Shown here piece after piece: positions 47,339-58,902 of a stretch of DNA of 64,000 nucleotides (the stretch's first letter is position 1; the number at the start of each line of letters is the position of its first letter). Origin of the DNA: Colias croceus (lineage: Eukaryota > Arthropoda > Insecta > Lepidoptera > Pieridae). The notes beneath the pieces were generated by a model. That model made no database searches and was not told where the DNA came from. It saw nothing but the letters and a program-made list of their open reading frames with translations. The translations under genes were made by a program, and so were the position numbers. The DNA lies in the NCBI RefSeq assembly GCF_905220415.1, contig NC_059562.1, positions 4,789,501 through 4,853,500 on the forward strand, read 5' to 3'.

Positions 47339-48628
47339 CAGTGGCGTGCCTAGGGTGTAAGGACTGGGCAAGCCCAAATTTTTCGAAGTGTTTGCTGGGT
47401 ACCCTTTTCTTGAATTAGGTATACACTGTGTTACTAAGTAGGTACCTATGTTCGTTATAAAACTTATAAAAAATGTGAACATACCGAATCAAATCTTCTA
47501 AATCTTCACGCGCGCCCGCAAACAGTTGAGTCAAACGTTTACCATTACAATCATATTAAAATCTATATCTATAAATTATATAAAACTGTATGACATTATA
47601 TTATAAAATTGTACAGATCATTTATATTCTAATTCAAAACGCCGATCTTTCTGAAGGAAATATTTTATAACATCAGAATAGAAGTAGGTACCTACAATGA
47701 TTGTTTTAATTCAATTAACAGCTCTTTCTCAATGACAGTCATTGTTAATTCAGAAAGGCGTTCTTGGCCTTCTGTATTTCTTAAATACGTACCTACCTAC
47801 CTACCTATGAATTCGATTTAACGCTGAGAAAGCACGCTCCGTGGAAGAACAACTAGCAAGAATCGTAAATACCAAAATATGTGCAAGTTTCATCAGAAGG
47901 CTTCTTCTAACCAATTCTCATTCATGAAATCGATTAATTCGTAAACAATACAATTAAAATTTGGTTTATGTTACCTACTTACTGCACAAATCGGGAGTTG
48001 GTTTTGATGAAGAAATTAATCGTTGTTTTACAGTAAAGTTTAATGATTTTACCTTCCCCGCTGAGCACAAAGCAAACCATCACAATTTACAATACAATCT
48101 GTGTCGCGACACTTATTCACAAAATTCGAAAAACTTAACCTAAATTACATCGGAATAATCACGCGCTAAACCATACTAACAATAATATTCACGACGTTCG
48201 TTCGCGCGACGCGCAATCGTAACTATCTTCACACTGTTAAAGCCCGGCTTTGTTGGCCATATAAATTGCTATAGAATTCTATAGATAGGTATGTAGCTAC
48301 TTCAACGAAATTTCATACGTTAGAAGAGATAAGCGCAAAGCCCGGTAAAAGCCCACGAGTGCAAGCGAGAGAACTATATGTCACTCAAGAAGGACACCGC
48401 ACTGTTTATACAAAGTACGACTTTATTTAGATAGCAAGAAGGATGAAATTAAAAAGTTTGACTCGAATTCGACATTGTTTGTTGGTGAGTTTTCATTGAA
48501 TTTCGGAGCAAATTTTGAATTGCTCGTTGCGCGCGAATATTCAAAAGTGAATTTGGGTATTTTCCTGTCTCGTAGCGAATTCCTTAGGCAAGCCGGGCTT
48601 TTCGGCTTGTATGAACGTACCGCCACTG
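47339..48628 (-). mobile_element. hAT transposon, decayed
   Basis: The element is flanked by a perfect 8-bp target-site duplication CTGTCTAG (47331-47338 and 48629-48636), the hAT hallmark. Its ends CAGTGGCG...CGCCACTG are a typical hAT terminal inverted repeat. At 1290 bp it is too short for a full transposase gene, and only the C-terminal part of a minus-strand transposase is recognisable. The orientation given is that of the transposase remnant. Confidence 0.9.
47692..47925 (-). pseudogene. hAT transposase C-terminus (ZMYM1-like), frameshifted
   Basis: On the minus strand, KLAHILVFTILASCSSTERA, then FSALNRIH, matches the dimerisation-region motif (AERxFSxLxRIKTYLR) of hAT transposases related to ZMYM1-type proteins. 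The frame is then broken by an expansion of GGTA units (ACCT repeats at about 47789-47806 on the plus strand). It resumes in another frame with TYLRNTEGQERLSELTMT and ends at the TAG at 47692-47694. The upstream catalytic core was not recognised. Confidence 0.8.
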
Positions 48629-50446
48629 CTGTCTAGGATAAGGTATAGTAAAATGAATGTGTACCTACTAGCGTCTAGGTGTAAGGGCTCTGTAGATGTG
48701 ATAGTCTTGATTCTTGGTACGTGTAGTTTGGTTGAGAACTCTTGAAACATGCTGCCTACATCACACGTATCAAGCTAAATAAACCAACATTGGTATTTTT
48801 TTTTAAATTGCGTTGATATATATGGATAATTGTATTGAAGGGTCTGCTGTAGATGGTTGTGATTTAAATGCCTTGATTTTTGGTGTAAGAAATTTGGTTT
48901 ATAAAGTTTGATGGATGAAGTAAGGACAAAGATGTTAAGAGCTCTGATGAAGATGAGTGTGTCACTTGTTTATTTACATGCTTCTAAGAAAATATTGAAT
49001 TGGACGTACTTAAGAGGTGAAAAAAAAAAAAGGTTTGGAAGAGTGTTATCGACGTGTATAAAATCCATAAGTATATGATGGCATAAAATATCAAGCATAA
49101 TCTTTTACACCAACAAGATCTCGAGAAGACTAACATAAAAACTTTCGCTTTTATTATATTAGTGAGACATAATAAAACCTTGGAAATGCTCTAGACATCG
49201 TTTCGGCGAAACCATACATAATTTAGTTACCGTCCATGATGGCTGTTTTTGCTGTTATAGGTTTGTTTTGAATAATTTGCCGATATATTGTGCGAATCTA
49301 GCTACGGGACAAATGACATAGATTTGTTTTTACCTATAGAGTTAGCGTAACGAGGTCGTTGACGTTGAGACTGAAGTGGAATACTAAATTGGTGGTACTG
49401 TGGTCCGGGTTTTGTTGATTTTTGTGCGCAAAATTGCGGAGAGATTTTTTGGTAGGTAATGGTATTGTAGTTTGTTATATTGGGAAGTATTTGCACTTAA
49501 TTATAATAATAACTGAGCCTAATGATAAGATTTTAATAAGAGTGCGATAGTTTGAGATCTGTGAAAAGGTGCATCATCAATGATCTTGAACATTATTTTT
49601 CTTAGAAAAAGCTCAAAATTATTAAAATAATCTTTCATTTATATGAATTCTTTCATACAAATCATTCTACCTATTAAAGTAACAAGATATTTTGGATCTA
49701 AATACATATTCAATTCTCATATTTAGGAAATGGGTAGCAATTTTCTTCTTCGTTGAGCGCGTTATTACTGGAGCTTTGAAGTGGGCATGCGTGACGTCAT
49801 TGCATGGTCAACCAGGTGGAAATGGCTTTAAGGATTTTGACAGTAAGATAAACAGGAATATATAGAAAATTTTGTTAATTACTTGCTTTTTACGACATCT
49901 TTTTACAAACAACCTATCGCTGATCTATTGCATAGTCATAACTCATAGGCTCTCAATAGTCATTTAACATTAATTTTATTAAAAAAAGAGAGGCAAGGAG
50001 CAGTGGGATCTTAGGCAATGTTTAAAATAAGTAGTAAGATTTTAGTTTTTATTCATCAAAGCACGCGAAAGCTCATGACGTAAATCGGTTTAAATTGCTT
50101 ACTGTTTTTGTTAACTTTGAATAAAAAATATTACAGTAGGTAGGTAGATACGGTTTTATCATTTATCTACTGACGTAACCGAATTAACTGTTGTAATACG
50201 CATTTACAAAGTTTATTTTGTATTTATTATGAAGAAGTATTGTCTATGAATATAATATATTTTTCCCTTTATTTTATTTTAATTCTCATTTCACCAGGTA
50301 ACATTGAAAATCAACAAGAGAGAATTCTCCTTCTTTACTTTTGATTAAAACACGATATCGTCTCGGTAGAGAAACTTAATTTGTTCTTTGAAACTACGAT
50401 CCCGTCTTTGTGTTTTTATAATTTTAATTTACTTTGTGAGCAATAA

Positions 50447-50622
50447 ATCTTATATATAAAAATGAATCGCAAAATGTGTTGGTAAGCGCATAACTTGAGA
50501 ACGGCTGAACCGATTTCGATAATTATTTTTTTATTATATTCCTTGAAGTACGAGGATGGTTCTTATGTAGAGAAAACGTAAATATTATGTACCACGGGCG
50601 AAGCCGGGGCGGACCACTAGTA
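50447..50622 (+). repeat. GGTCCGCCCCGGCTTCG-type repeat, copy 2
   Basis: Same core as 24556-24725 with few differences, implying recent spread of this family. Ends ggcggaccactagt. Confidence 0.72.
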
Positions 50623-51192
50623 TTTTTATAATTTTATATGTTTCGAGCGAGTTGTATCAATACAGTATAAAACAAGTCGCTTCCCATAGTCTGTCTGTCC
50701 TTATGTACCTATGCTAGCAATTTGTACAACTGCGCAACGGATTTTGTTGCGCTTTTCTTGGTTGATTGGTTCGCGATTAATGTATTGGTCTATAAAGTTA
50801 AGAGTACGAGGCCGTGGACGGTTAGTAATTTTGAAATACCTACCTATCTTACTACCTTCATCGATGTTCAATTTTTAGATGTTTTGTTCCAGTATTTGTC
50901 CTTGTCTTGTCCTTGTATTGTAAGATAAACAAGACATTACTCGGCATAATTTAAGAAGTGACTAGGAAATGCAGTGCTAGCGTGATCGATGCTATTAAAG
51001 GCATACAAGTGGTAAATAGCACATTCAGAACAAGTGCAATGCAATGTGGAGAGCTTCAATGGGTTTTAATGCCTTCCGGCTGTAATAATAGAACGAACCT
51101 TAAGCATGGATAGCTATATGGGTAGGTAGGTATAGGCTGTTTAAAATGATCGGTGTAAAATTTGTCTCGTAAGTAAAATACCCACGATACGA

Positions 51193-51226
51193 GTACCCAC
51201 CTACACACTGCACTGTAGGTGGGTAC
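51193..51226. repeat. 12-bp hairpin
   Basis: gtacccacctac and gtaggtgggtac are separated by 10 nt. Confidence 0.5.
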
Positions 51227-51832
51227 TAGTCAAAATTAGTTGATATTAAGTTATCTATTTTGACGATTCAAAAGCGCATAACGTATTCCTATAACGATGG
51301 AAAATTAAACAAACATCAGTAAAACGTAAAACAAGTTTTGTGTTCACATGCTGCTAGCCTTACAGATTTCAAAAATGTATTTCAGAAATAAACCAACGAG
51401 AGTTATTTTGTCATAAGGTAAGTAAATTTTTCTGAGACAAAACGAAGTTAATTTTTCTGAGAGAAAAGAGATGGGGCAATCTAGCTTAATTTCCTTTTTG
51501 ATCATGAATTTTTGTTCCTTTATTATTATATACATTCGTCTCGTTCATCGTAAAATAAAAGTAAAAGCCAAGATGAAAATACAATTCGTATTTTATGTTC
51601 TGCGAACTTGGGAAAACTAAAACAAAGGAGACCTTTTACATTTACTTGCAAAATTATTTTATCATTTCGGGACCCGCAGTGAAATACGTCAAACGCACAA
51701 AGGTTAGCTTTTCTGGAGATATTTTTCTTATTATATAGCTGTTATCGAAGTTATTTTGGTGTTTTAATAATGTTTTAAGTATTGTGAATAATGTTCTTGA
51801 TTCATGGAATGTAAGGTAATAATAATATTTTA

Positions 51833-51985
51833 TACTAGAGGTCCGCCCCGGCTTCGCCCGTGATACATATTTCGCAATAAAAAGTAGTCTATGTCCTTTC
51901 TCGGGTATCAAAATATCTTCATACCAAATTTCATGCAAATTGGTTCAGTAGTTTAGGCGTGATTGAATAACAGACATGAAAAACA
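51833..51985 (-). repeat. GGTCCGCCCCGGCTTCG-type repeat, copy 3
   Basis: Minus orientation, starting actagaggtccgccccggct. The interior is diverged from the two plus-strand copies. Confidence 0.65.
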
Positions 51986-52506
51986 AAAGCACAAGGTGTA
52001 GATATATCTTATTTGCGGCATTTTCATTTTAAATACAGAGTTTAAACTATATAATATGACCCCTATGCTAGGTTTAACCTGTGTTATCACTATCAATGTG
52101 TCGTGGGTATTTTATTTTTCCTTTATTTTACCAAAAACACGAAGTTTCTTAATATATTGCAGCTTGCCATTTCATTTGCTTTAATAATGTTAATTGCGAA
52201 ACGCCCTTTGCGTGTTCGAGCCGCGATTTTTGTAAATAACTTAATTAATTATGTACTTTATTTAATGAGGTCATTATTATTTTAAATGTAAAAGTTAATT
52301 TACCATTAACATGGCTTGTGCGCCTTGTGATTTAAAATTTCTGGAAATACGTGGAACTTATCGTCCGAAAATTAAAACATGGAAAATAGAAGTGATTTGT
52401 AATGCGTTATGCGATATATTAATTAATATTAAAATACAAGCGATCATGTTTTAAATTTTGAATAGGTAATTATTTAAATGCAAATTTATATTCTTGCATT
52501 AAAAAA

Positions 52507-52723
52507 ATGTGTGCGTGTACTAGTGTACACACGTAAGAAGTGAAACTTCCTTATGACCTTATTTTTAAAAAAATAATTTACTATATGCAACTTTACAGAA
52601 ATACGTCGAATCACGCGTGGTAGGGATAAGAAAAAGATGGCGCGTAACGGAAAAATGTCACGCGTAACGCAAAAATGTTACACTAATTTTTTTTCCAACC
52701 CCGACAAAGAAGTTTCACTTCAA
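52507..52723 (+). mobile_element. GAAGTGAAACTTC-type MITE, copy 3
   Basis: Nearly identical in its interior to 36213-36420, including atggcgcgtaacggaaaaat. Ends AAGAAGTTTCACTTCAA. Confidence 0.75.
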
Positions 52724-53893
52724 AAATTACACAATTTTAATTAGATCGGTAACATTATTCAATAAAGTCTGAAATTCGTTTTCCTTATTAAACTTTTAGC
52801 TTTTTGTAAATAACTTTTTAAAGAATTCAACAAAGAGATGTTTCGGCCAAATTAATTTAACAGAATAATGTTTTAAATTATTTTCTCAGTACACAAAGGA
52901 ATATCTGTACCTTTTTGGATATTGACCTTGTTTCTTTGAATGAACTCTTATAAGATTTTATTAATGCGGCCTTTCGTTGATAAACGGCTAATATGATAAG
53001 GAAAATAGAGCTTTTTGTATGGACGTGAAAAGATTATTTTATATCATAAATTATACATGTTATTCAGTTTTTGTTTTTGTTAACGTGATTGCGTGTTTAT
53101 GTAAAGAGTTTAAAAAATGAGTTTTGTAAAGTTTTCGAGTTATATATGAAATATTTTATCTGTATAATGTGATTATACACGGCAGATAAATCAAATGTTG
53201 TTTCATAGCGATACATACCTACAATATAACTTACATGAGATTTATAAAAACAATAATAATTAGAACCTAATTTCGGCTATCAGAAGACATCAAATTTCAT
53301 TCTTAATCATACCGAAAGTTAGATACAATTATGTCATTTTTTGCAGCATCTGAATCATTCACTAAGTTCCCAGTTTACAAAACAATACTAGACTTTCCAC
53401 GTCAGAGCATTTGAAAAGGAATATTAAGTTCAGAAATTCTCCACGTGAAAAATTAATGTTTATTCTAGCAACGCTAAAAATTGCTATGAATCTAGACTTT
53501 ACGTGTTTATTTCAAATGCAGCTCGTGAACTGTAATCGTAAAAATTTTAATTAAAAACTTTTTATATTAACCTGTTTTTGAAGATAAAATAGTTACAACA
53601 TAAACACTTTTAAAACAGCGGTAGAAAATGGTGTAAACAGAATGCAATGTACAAATACGAAATGTTTACATTTATTAGTTGATATTGATTAAACAATTGA
53701 ATTGTTAAAAGAAATTCAGTTCTCCTTGACTTTGTTCAATCTATTGGATTCTTCTAGCCAAGCCTTGCACTAAACAATGCAAATGTATTTTCTCTGCTTT
53801 CACCAAAAACGCGTAAACATAGTCCTTACCTACTATTTATCACAGACAAGACATCCAGAATATAACTACACCAAATCCTATATCTAATCCCAC

Positions 53894-54103
53894 TCAATCG
53901 ATGTTTGCGAAGCGGCATTCCAAATTGATACCTTTACGCTCCTTGACCGCACCGACAATGGACGCAGTCGCCTGTGCCATTTCTGTGTTATTTATCACGC
54001 AGTATGACTTGTGAACCGTTCCACATTCAGCACACGGTGTTCGTAGCCAGTGAACAATTAAATGACACGCGTGGTACGCAATGTATGTAGTATTCGTGAA
54101 CAT
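53894..54103 (-). other. Unclassified 69-codon frame with Cys/His pairs
   Basis: The frame contains HACHLIVHWLRTPCAECGTV and HKSYC, giving a C-x2-C pair and scattered His that resemble a zinc finger remnant. Codons before the first Met also stay open. The segment is somewhat more GC-rich than its flanks. It may be an old transposon or retrogene fragment; no splice sites are convincing. Confidence 0.2.
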
Positions 54104-54194
54104 TCCACCACGCTAGCTTAGAAAAGGTTGACTATCCAAGAGGAAAGCAAAATAATACACTTCATACTGATCCTACGGAGACAAATGTTTCTAC

Positions 54195-54270
54195 CATCTT
54201 AGACCACATCTCAGCTTAACATCAGGCGAGATTGTGGTCAAGCGCTTCCCTATCGAGACTAAAAAAAAGT
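54195..54270 (+). repeat. Dispersed repeat (ctcagcttaacat..caagcgctt), copy 2
   Basis: accacatctcagcttaacat and gcgagattgtggtcaagcgc, a fuller version of the copy at 42916. Confidence 0.55.
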
Positions 54271-57200
54271 TTCTAGGATAGTAGACGACTTTGTAGTCGC
54301 CATCTATCTCATTGAAATCGAGGTGTACTAGCTCAAGAAATTGGTGGATGTGGACCAGTGATATCGGAATATATGCTATATTATGTATAGGTTACCGTAA
54401 TACCTTATAAATTCCCAGTGGATCAAATTCTTACTAATAACAGTATCCACTAGCTAATGCACTAGCCAAATAAATGTTCTCTCTTTTCTGTCCTTGTTAT
54501 TGTCAGAGCGCATATACGTAATGGTACATATGTGATATTTGCCCATATAAAATGTCTGTCAATTTTAAAGAACAGATTTCCTCTAAGCAAATGCATAATA
54601 TAAGACTTCGTAATTGAATTGCCTTGTAGTAGGAGTTAAACTCACATACACAATAGTCAGGGTCAATACTACGGTATTTGGGTAATCAAATGGGTGTATA
54701 TAATACAGCATCAGCCAAGTGGAATGTTATAGCGTACGGTAATAAATTGATATGAAACGGAGCGGAAATTGACCAAAAAAGTGGGCGAACGAACGGGCTT
54801 GGTTTTAAAATTATGTCATCCTGTCCAGGGATCAGGATGGCACTTTAAACAATTGTCTAATTTAATATTTTGCTGGAGGTGAATATGCTCTGCTGCTGTT
54901 AAGTTTTGGATCTTTTGTTCTGCTTTTTGCAAACCTTTGTGAAAGAATAGACAACCCACACTGATATGATAACATTGCAGAATGTTTTTCCTTGGCTATT
55001 TTAGTTACACGACTAGTAACATAAAATATGTAAGGTTGTCACGGTTCATGTACGCATGACTTCATATACCTACTCTTAATGCAAACGAATGTGGGTATAT
55101 ATTTCCATTCAAGGCATTTATTGGCGAGGTTTTGTGATTTTTTCGATTTCAATTTAGCTCTGCCAAGTTTTATAACTTCATCTATGAACACCTTAAAATA
55201 GTTAATAATTACACTTTTTCCCTCGAAATTATTTATCGTAAGTGTCAGACATATTTCCTATGAAAGAAAAACTTGGAAATTCTACATTTTGCGTACAACA
55301 AGAATGAAAAGAATGATCTTGATTGACATATTGTTCGTCCTATAGATCGGTTGTATGGTACTAATAGCACAAGAGATACCTTAATGTAGGTAGCGGTGCT
55401 TCAATCAAACGACGGATATTGTTCCGTGATGTAGGTTACGAGCTATGGTACGCTTTTAGTGTGACGTCATAGATTTGGTGAATGGAAAATGATTTTGTGT
55501 TAAGGAATATCGTTTGACTTTGTTCTGCATAATTCGAACATGGGGAATCACGGTTGATTTTTTTGATGCCTTTTTCCTTATACAGCTTTTGCCTATTCGT
55601 CGGAAGTTTGGCTTTTATTTTTATGATCAACCATAAGCCTAATGGAGTTGCTGCTATTTTCTTCACATATACCTATTTGAATTAGAAGAAGAAAACCACA
55701 ATATTAATTCTGCACAATGAAAGCTCTTTATGTCATTTATCCAACGAATGCAGTATGTTACACACTATCCAGCAAATATATTTAACTCACCTAAATGCAT
55801 CTAAAAACAAGGGCGTTTAATGTTTTATAACCTTTTATGTACCACATGGCCGTGATGACGTCACCAGAGCGACTTGCCGTGTCAAGTCCGCAAATAAACT
55901 TGTGATGCAAAACATTCCGGCAAAGTTTGTATACGGAGTACGATCTTAACTATGAATCACGGTTATTTATTGATTTTGGAGGAAATTTTTGTATGGGAAC
56001 TGTTGGATAGATAAATTGATGACCCAGATAGTATAAATAGGACATGGAGTTACTAGGTGGATAGGATGCCGTATATAAAAATTTACCTGAGGTTAAAAAA
56101 GCTCTAGAAAAGTTAAGAAAGATAACCAGATAGTTAAGATTGGGAATGGAATAGTTACAAATTTGGATAGGTTCTGTAAATGAAAAATATATCTACCTAA
56201 GGTAAAAAAGCTCTAGAAAGATTGGAGATCGTAGATGGCCGTTATTGGATCTGGTCATGAAAAGAAATGTTTTCCTACAAACCCTGTAACATAACACTAT
56301 GATTACCTATACATTAAAATATTTATATCCGATCCACTTATGTTTATTAGATTCAAGTATTATCTTTTATCGTTACATTGATTTACAGGTTTACTGAAGG
56401 GTTAGCAATTCCATTTAATTTAACGGCACAAGGAATGATTAAACGACTTGAGTGTCAATTTATTATTAAAGACGCCATCGGATTCCATCTCAGTTGAAGT
56501 TGGAAACTTGATTACATATTTAATTAAGAGCAATGAAGTGATATTCGATAAAGTAGATATGAAAATAACGTAAGCTTCTCGTGATAAAGGGGATCTTCGT
56601 ATACATCCCTGTATCATGAAAAAAATATATACGAGAGAGAACATTTTGATAAAATTCACTAAGGGATAATTGAAATGGTTCAACGTTAATCGTTTTAAAT
56701 CTAGAAAGGTGTGAATTTGTTTATGTAAACAGATATTCATCATAAAGAGGCACGTATTCAATTCGCAATGCTCTTATTCCATTTATATTTTCACAAGTTG
56801 ACCCAGGTAAATTCGTATATTCCCAAAAGGATCATTTTCGAGTATATTTCAGTGCTGCTCTGCTCCTGTTTGTCGTAGCCTGATATTTTATATACATTTT
56901 TCGATAGATAGTCTATCCAACACAAACATAATTTTTCAGTAGTTCTTGTTATTAGTGCGTTCACCCAAAGAAACTTCAGTTTTATAATGTCCAAATCCCA
57001 GGGAAACCAGACCACGTATTTTCTGACGGACGAAATATGGACGATTGAGTTGTGTTATTATGTAGGTACTACTATAGGTGCCTACTTACAAAAGATAACA
57101 CATTGAGTAGATTACAAACGTTTCATTCTGCCCCTAAAACCGGAAGCTAGGTGCTCCCACCTCGTGTATTATCGATACATTATTCCCGTAACCACAAAGG

Positions 57201-58164
57201 CTATCTGAATTCATGATCCCGATTATCAGGACGCGTTCGAGCTCACGGCAACCGTTTGAATACATTTAGATAAACCGCAAGGTCGTCAATAACTATGTGT
57301 GCTCTCTTATGTGTGCGCGCCCCAAATATATTAGTGCATGGTTATGTGTGCATTATGTATTTGAATGTGTGCATGCCCCAAATGTATTGTAAGGGTGTGT
57401 GTGTTAATGCTTGTTGTTATGAGGTGGTTTTTCAGTCTTTATTTTGTTAAGGTAACGTTTTGTGCAAATTGTAGTTATAAGTGTAATGTAAACAGTGTGT
57501 GTTTAGGTTTTCTTCGATAAAGGGGTCTCTATAATGTCTGCAATTTGCGATTTTATACAGATATCATTAGTTTTCCGATTTTATCGGGTTCTTTTACGTT
57601 GATCAACTATAATCTTAATTATCTATAGATATATCTTCTTATAATAATGGCTAAGTAGAAACAAAGTAGTTTCTTATATCTCTAGTTTTAAATAAGTGAT
57701 ACCTACTTGGATAAGAAGTTGCTATTCGATGTCGATGTGCAAATAGTGCACCCTTCAGAAGTGATTAAAATTATTTAAACTCTTGTTTCAAACGAATAAT
57801 TCCAAATTGGCAAAGCTTAAATTCGCATGAACATATTATGTGTACCTGTTACACTATTTTGGGCGTCTGATGTAAGGAATTAACATAACCGGTTGTTAGC
57901 GGTCACTGCCACTGGCAAGCAATGCGTTTTTATTCACTGGCCCAGTTGTAAAGGGCTTGTATGAAAAATCTGTTTAAAGACTACATAAAACAAGTGAAAA
58001 GTAGGTATAAAGTATGTATAGGGAAGGTGTAAAGAGAAGAGAGATGTGGTTGTAACATTCGGTGTGGTTTGAATTTTGATAGTACTATTAAGTCTATATA
58101 AATCATTCAGATATTTAGTTATAGAAATACTTTGTATAGGTAATATTATATAGCTTATTCTAGA

Positions 58165-58610
58165 ATTTTTTAACCGACTTCAAAAAAAAGGAGGAGGTTA
58201 TCAATTCGGCCGGTATATTTTTTTTTTTTAATGTATGTACACCGATTACTCCGAGGTTTCTGAACCGATTTACGTGATTCTTTTTTTGTTCGATGCGGGA
58301 TGGTGTCGAATTGGTCCCATAAAAATTTTATTCGGCTAGGCCCAGTAGTTTTTATTTTATGAGCATTTTTGTCTGTACTCGATGACTTAATTGGAATGTA
58401 GCAAGTAACTTTGATTCACTTCCCGGTAACCGATTGAGCTGAAATTTTGTATACGTATGTAAATTGGATAGCGATGAAACATTATCATGACATAGAGCTG
58501 ATTTGATGATGGAATCGGAAGGTGGCCATAGGAACTCAGTAATATATTGACTCAACTTTATCGAGTTTGGGCTCGTTTGATTCGTGTTGAAAATTACACT
58601 AAAAAGTATT
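58165..58610 (+). repeat. Dispersed repeat beginning AACCGACTTCAAAAAAAAGG
   Basis: This stretch starts with the CCGACTTCAAAA-GGAGGAGG word familiar from lepidopteran introns, followed by text such as ccgatttacgtgattc and cccagtagtttttattt. It continues into the 130-bp-arm hairpin. No coding capacity. Confidence 0.5.
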
Positions 58611-58902
58611 AAATAAAATTAACTGCGTTAAAAACAACCGACTTCAAAAACGGAAAAGTAAAAAATAAAAAAGATTTGATATTATTAATTACTACATATT
58701 ATTTAGATGTGCTATTTATTAAATAGGTTTGAAGTCGGTGCCAAACACTAAGCACTTAGTATTAAGCCCGTGCACCGACATCAAACCTATTTAATAAATA
58801 GCACATCTAAATAATATGTAGTAATTTATAATATCAAATCTTTTTTATTTTTTACTTTTCCGTTTTTGAAGTCGGTTGTTTTTAACGCAGTTAATTTTAT
58901 TT
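58611..58902. repeat. Long hairpin, 130-bp arms
   Basis: Arms 58611-58740 and 58773-58902 are inverted copies with about two mismatches over 130 bp and a 32-nt loop. The outer part carries ACAACCGACTTCAAAAACGG. The same end-word, AACCGACTTCAAAAA, also occurs in direct orientation at about 58171, so the hairpin may be the inner part of a larger element. Confidence 0.9.

Larger units (their letters stand above)
48629..52506. other. Presumed intron with repeat copies
   Basis: Unique AT-rich DNA between the repeats at 50447 and 51833, a TGACGTCA at 49792 and the small hairpin at 51193. No exon recognised. Confidence 0.35.
52724..58164. other. Presumed intron, mostly unique AT-rich DNA
   Basis: TGACGTCA occurs at 55462 and 55856. 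A GTGTGCGCGCCCCAAAT / GTGTGCATGCCCCAAAT pair lies near 57315 and 57367. The frame at 56420-56761 is very AT-rich and unsupported. Confidence 0.35.

Noticed and set aside
56420..56761. 113-codon minus-strand frame
   Set aside because: Very AT-rich composition and no domain, signal or splice context.
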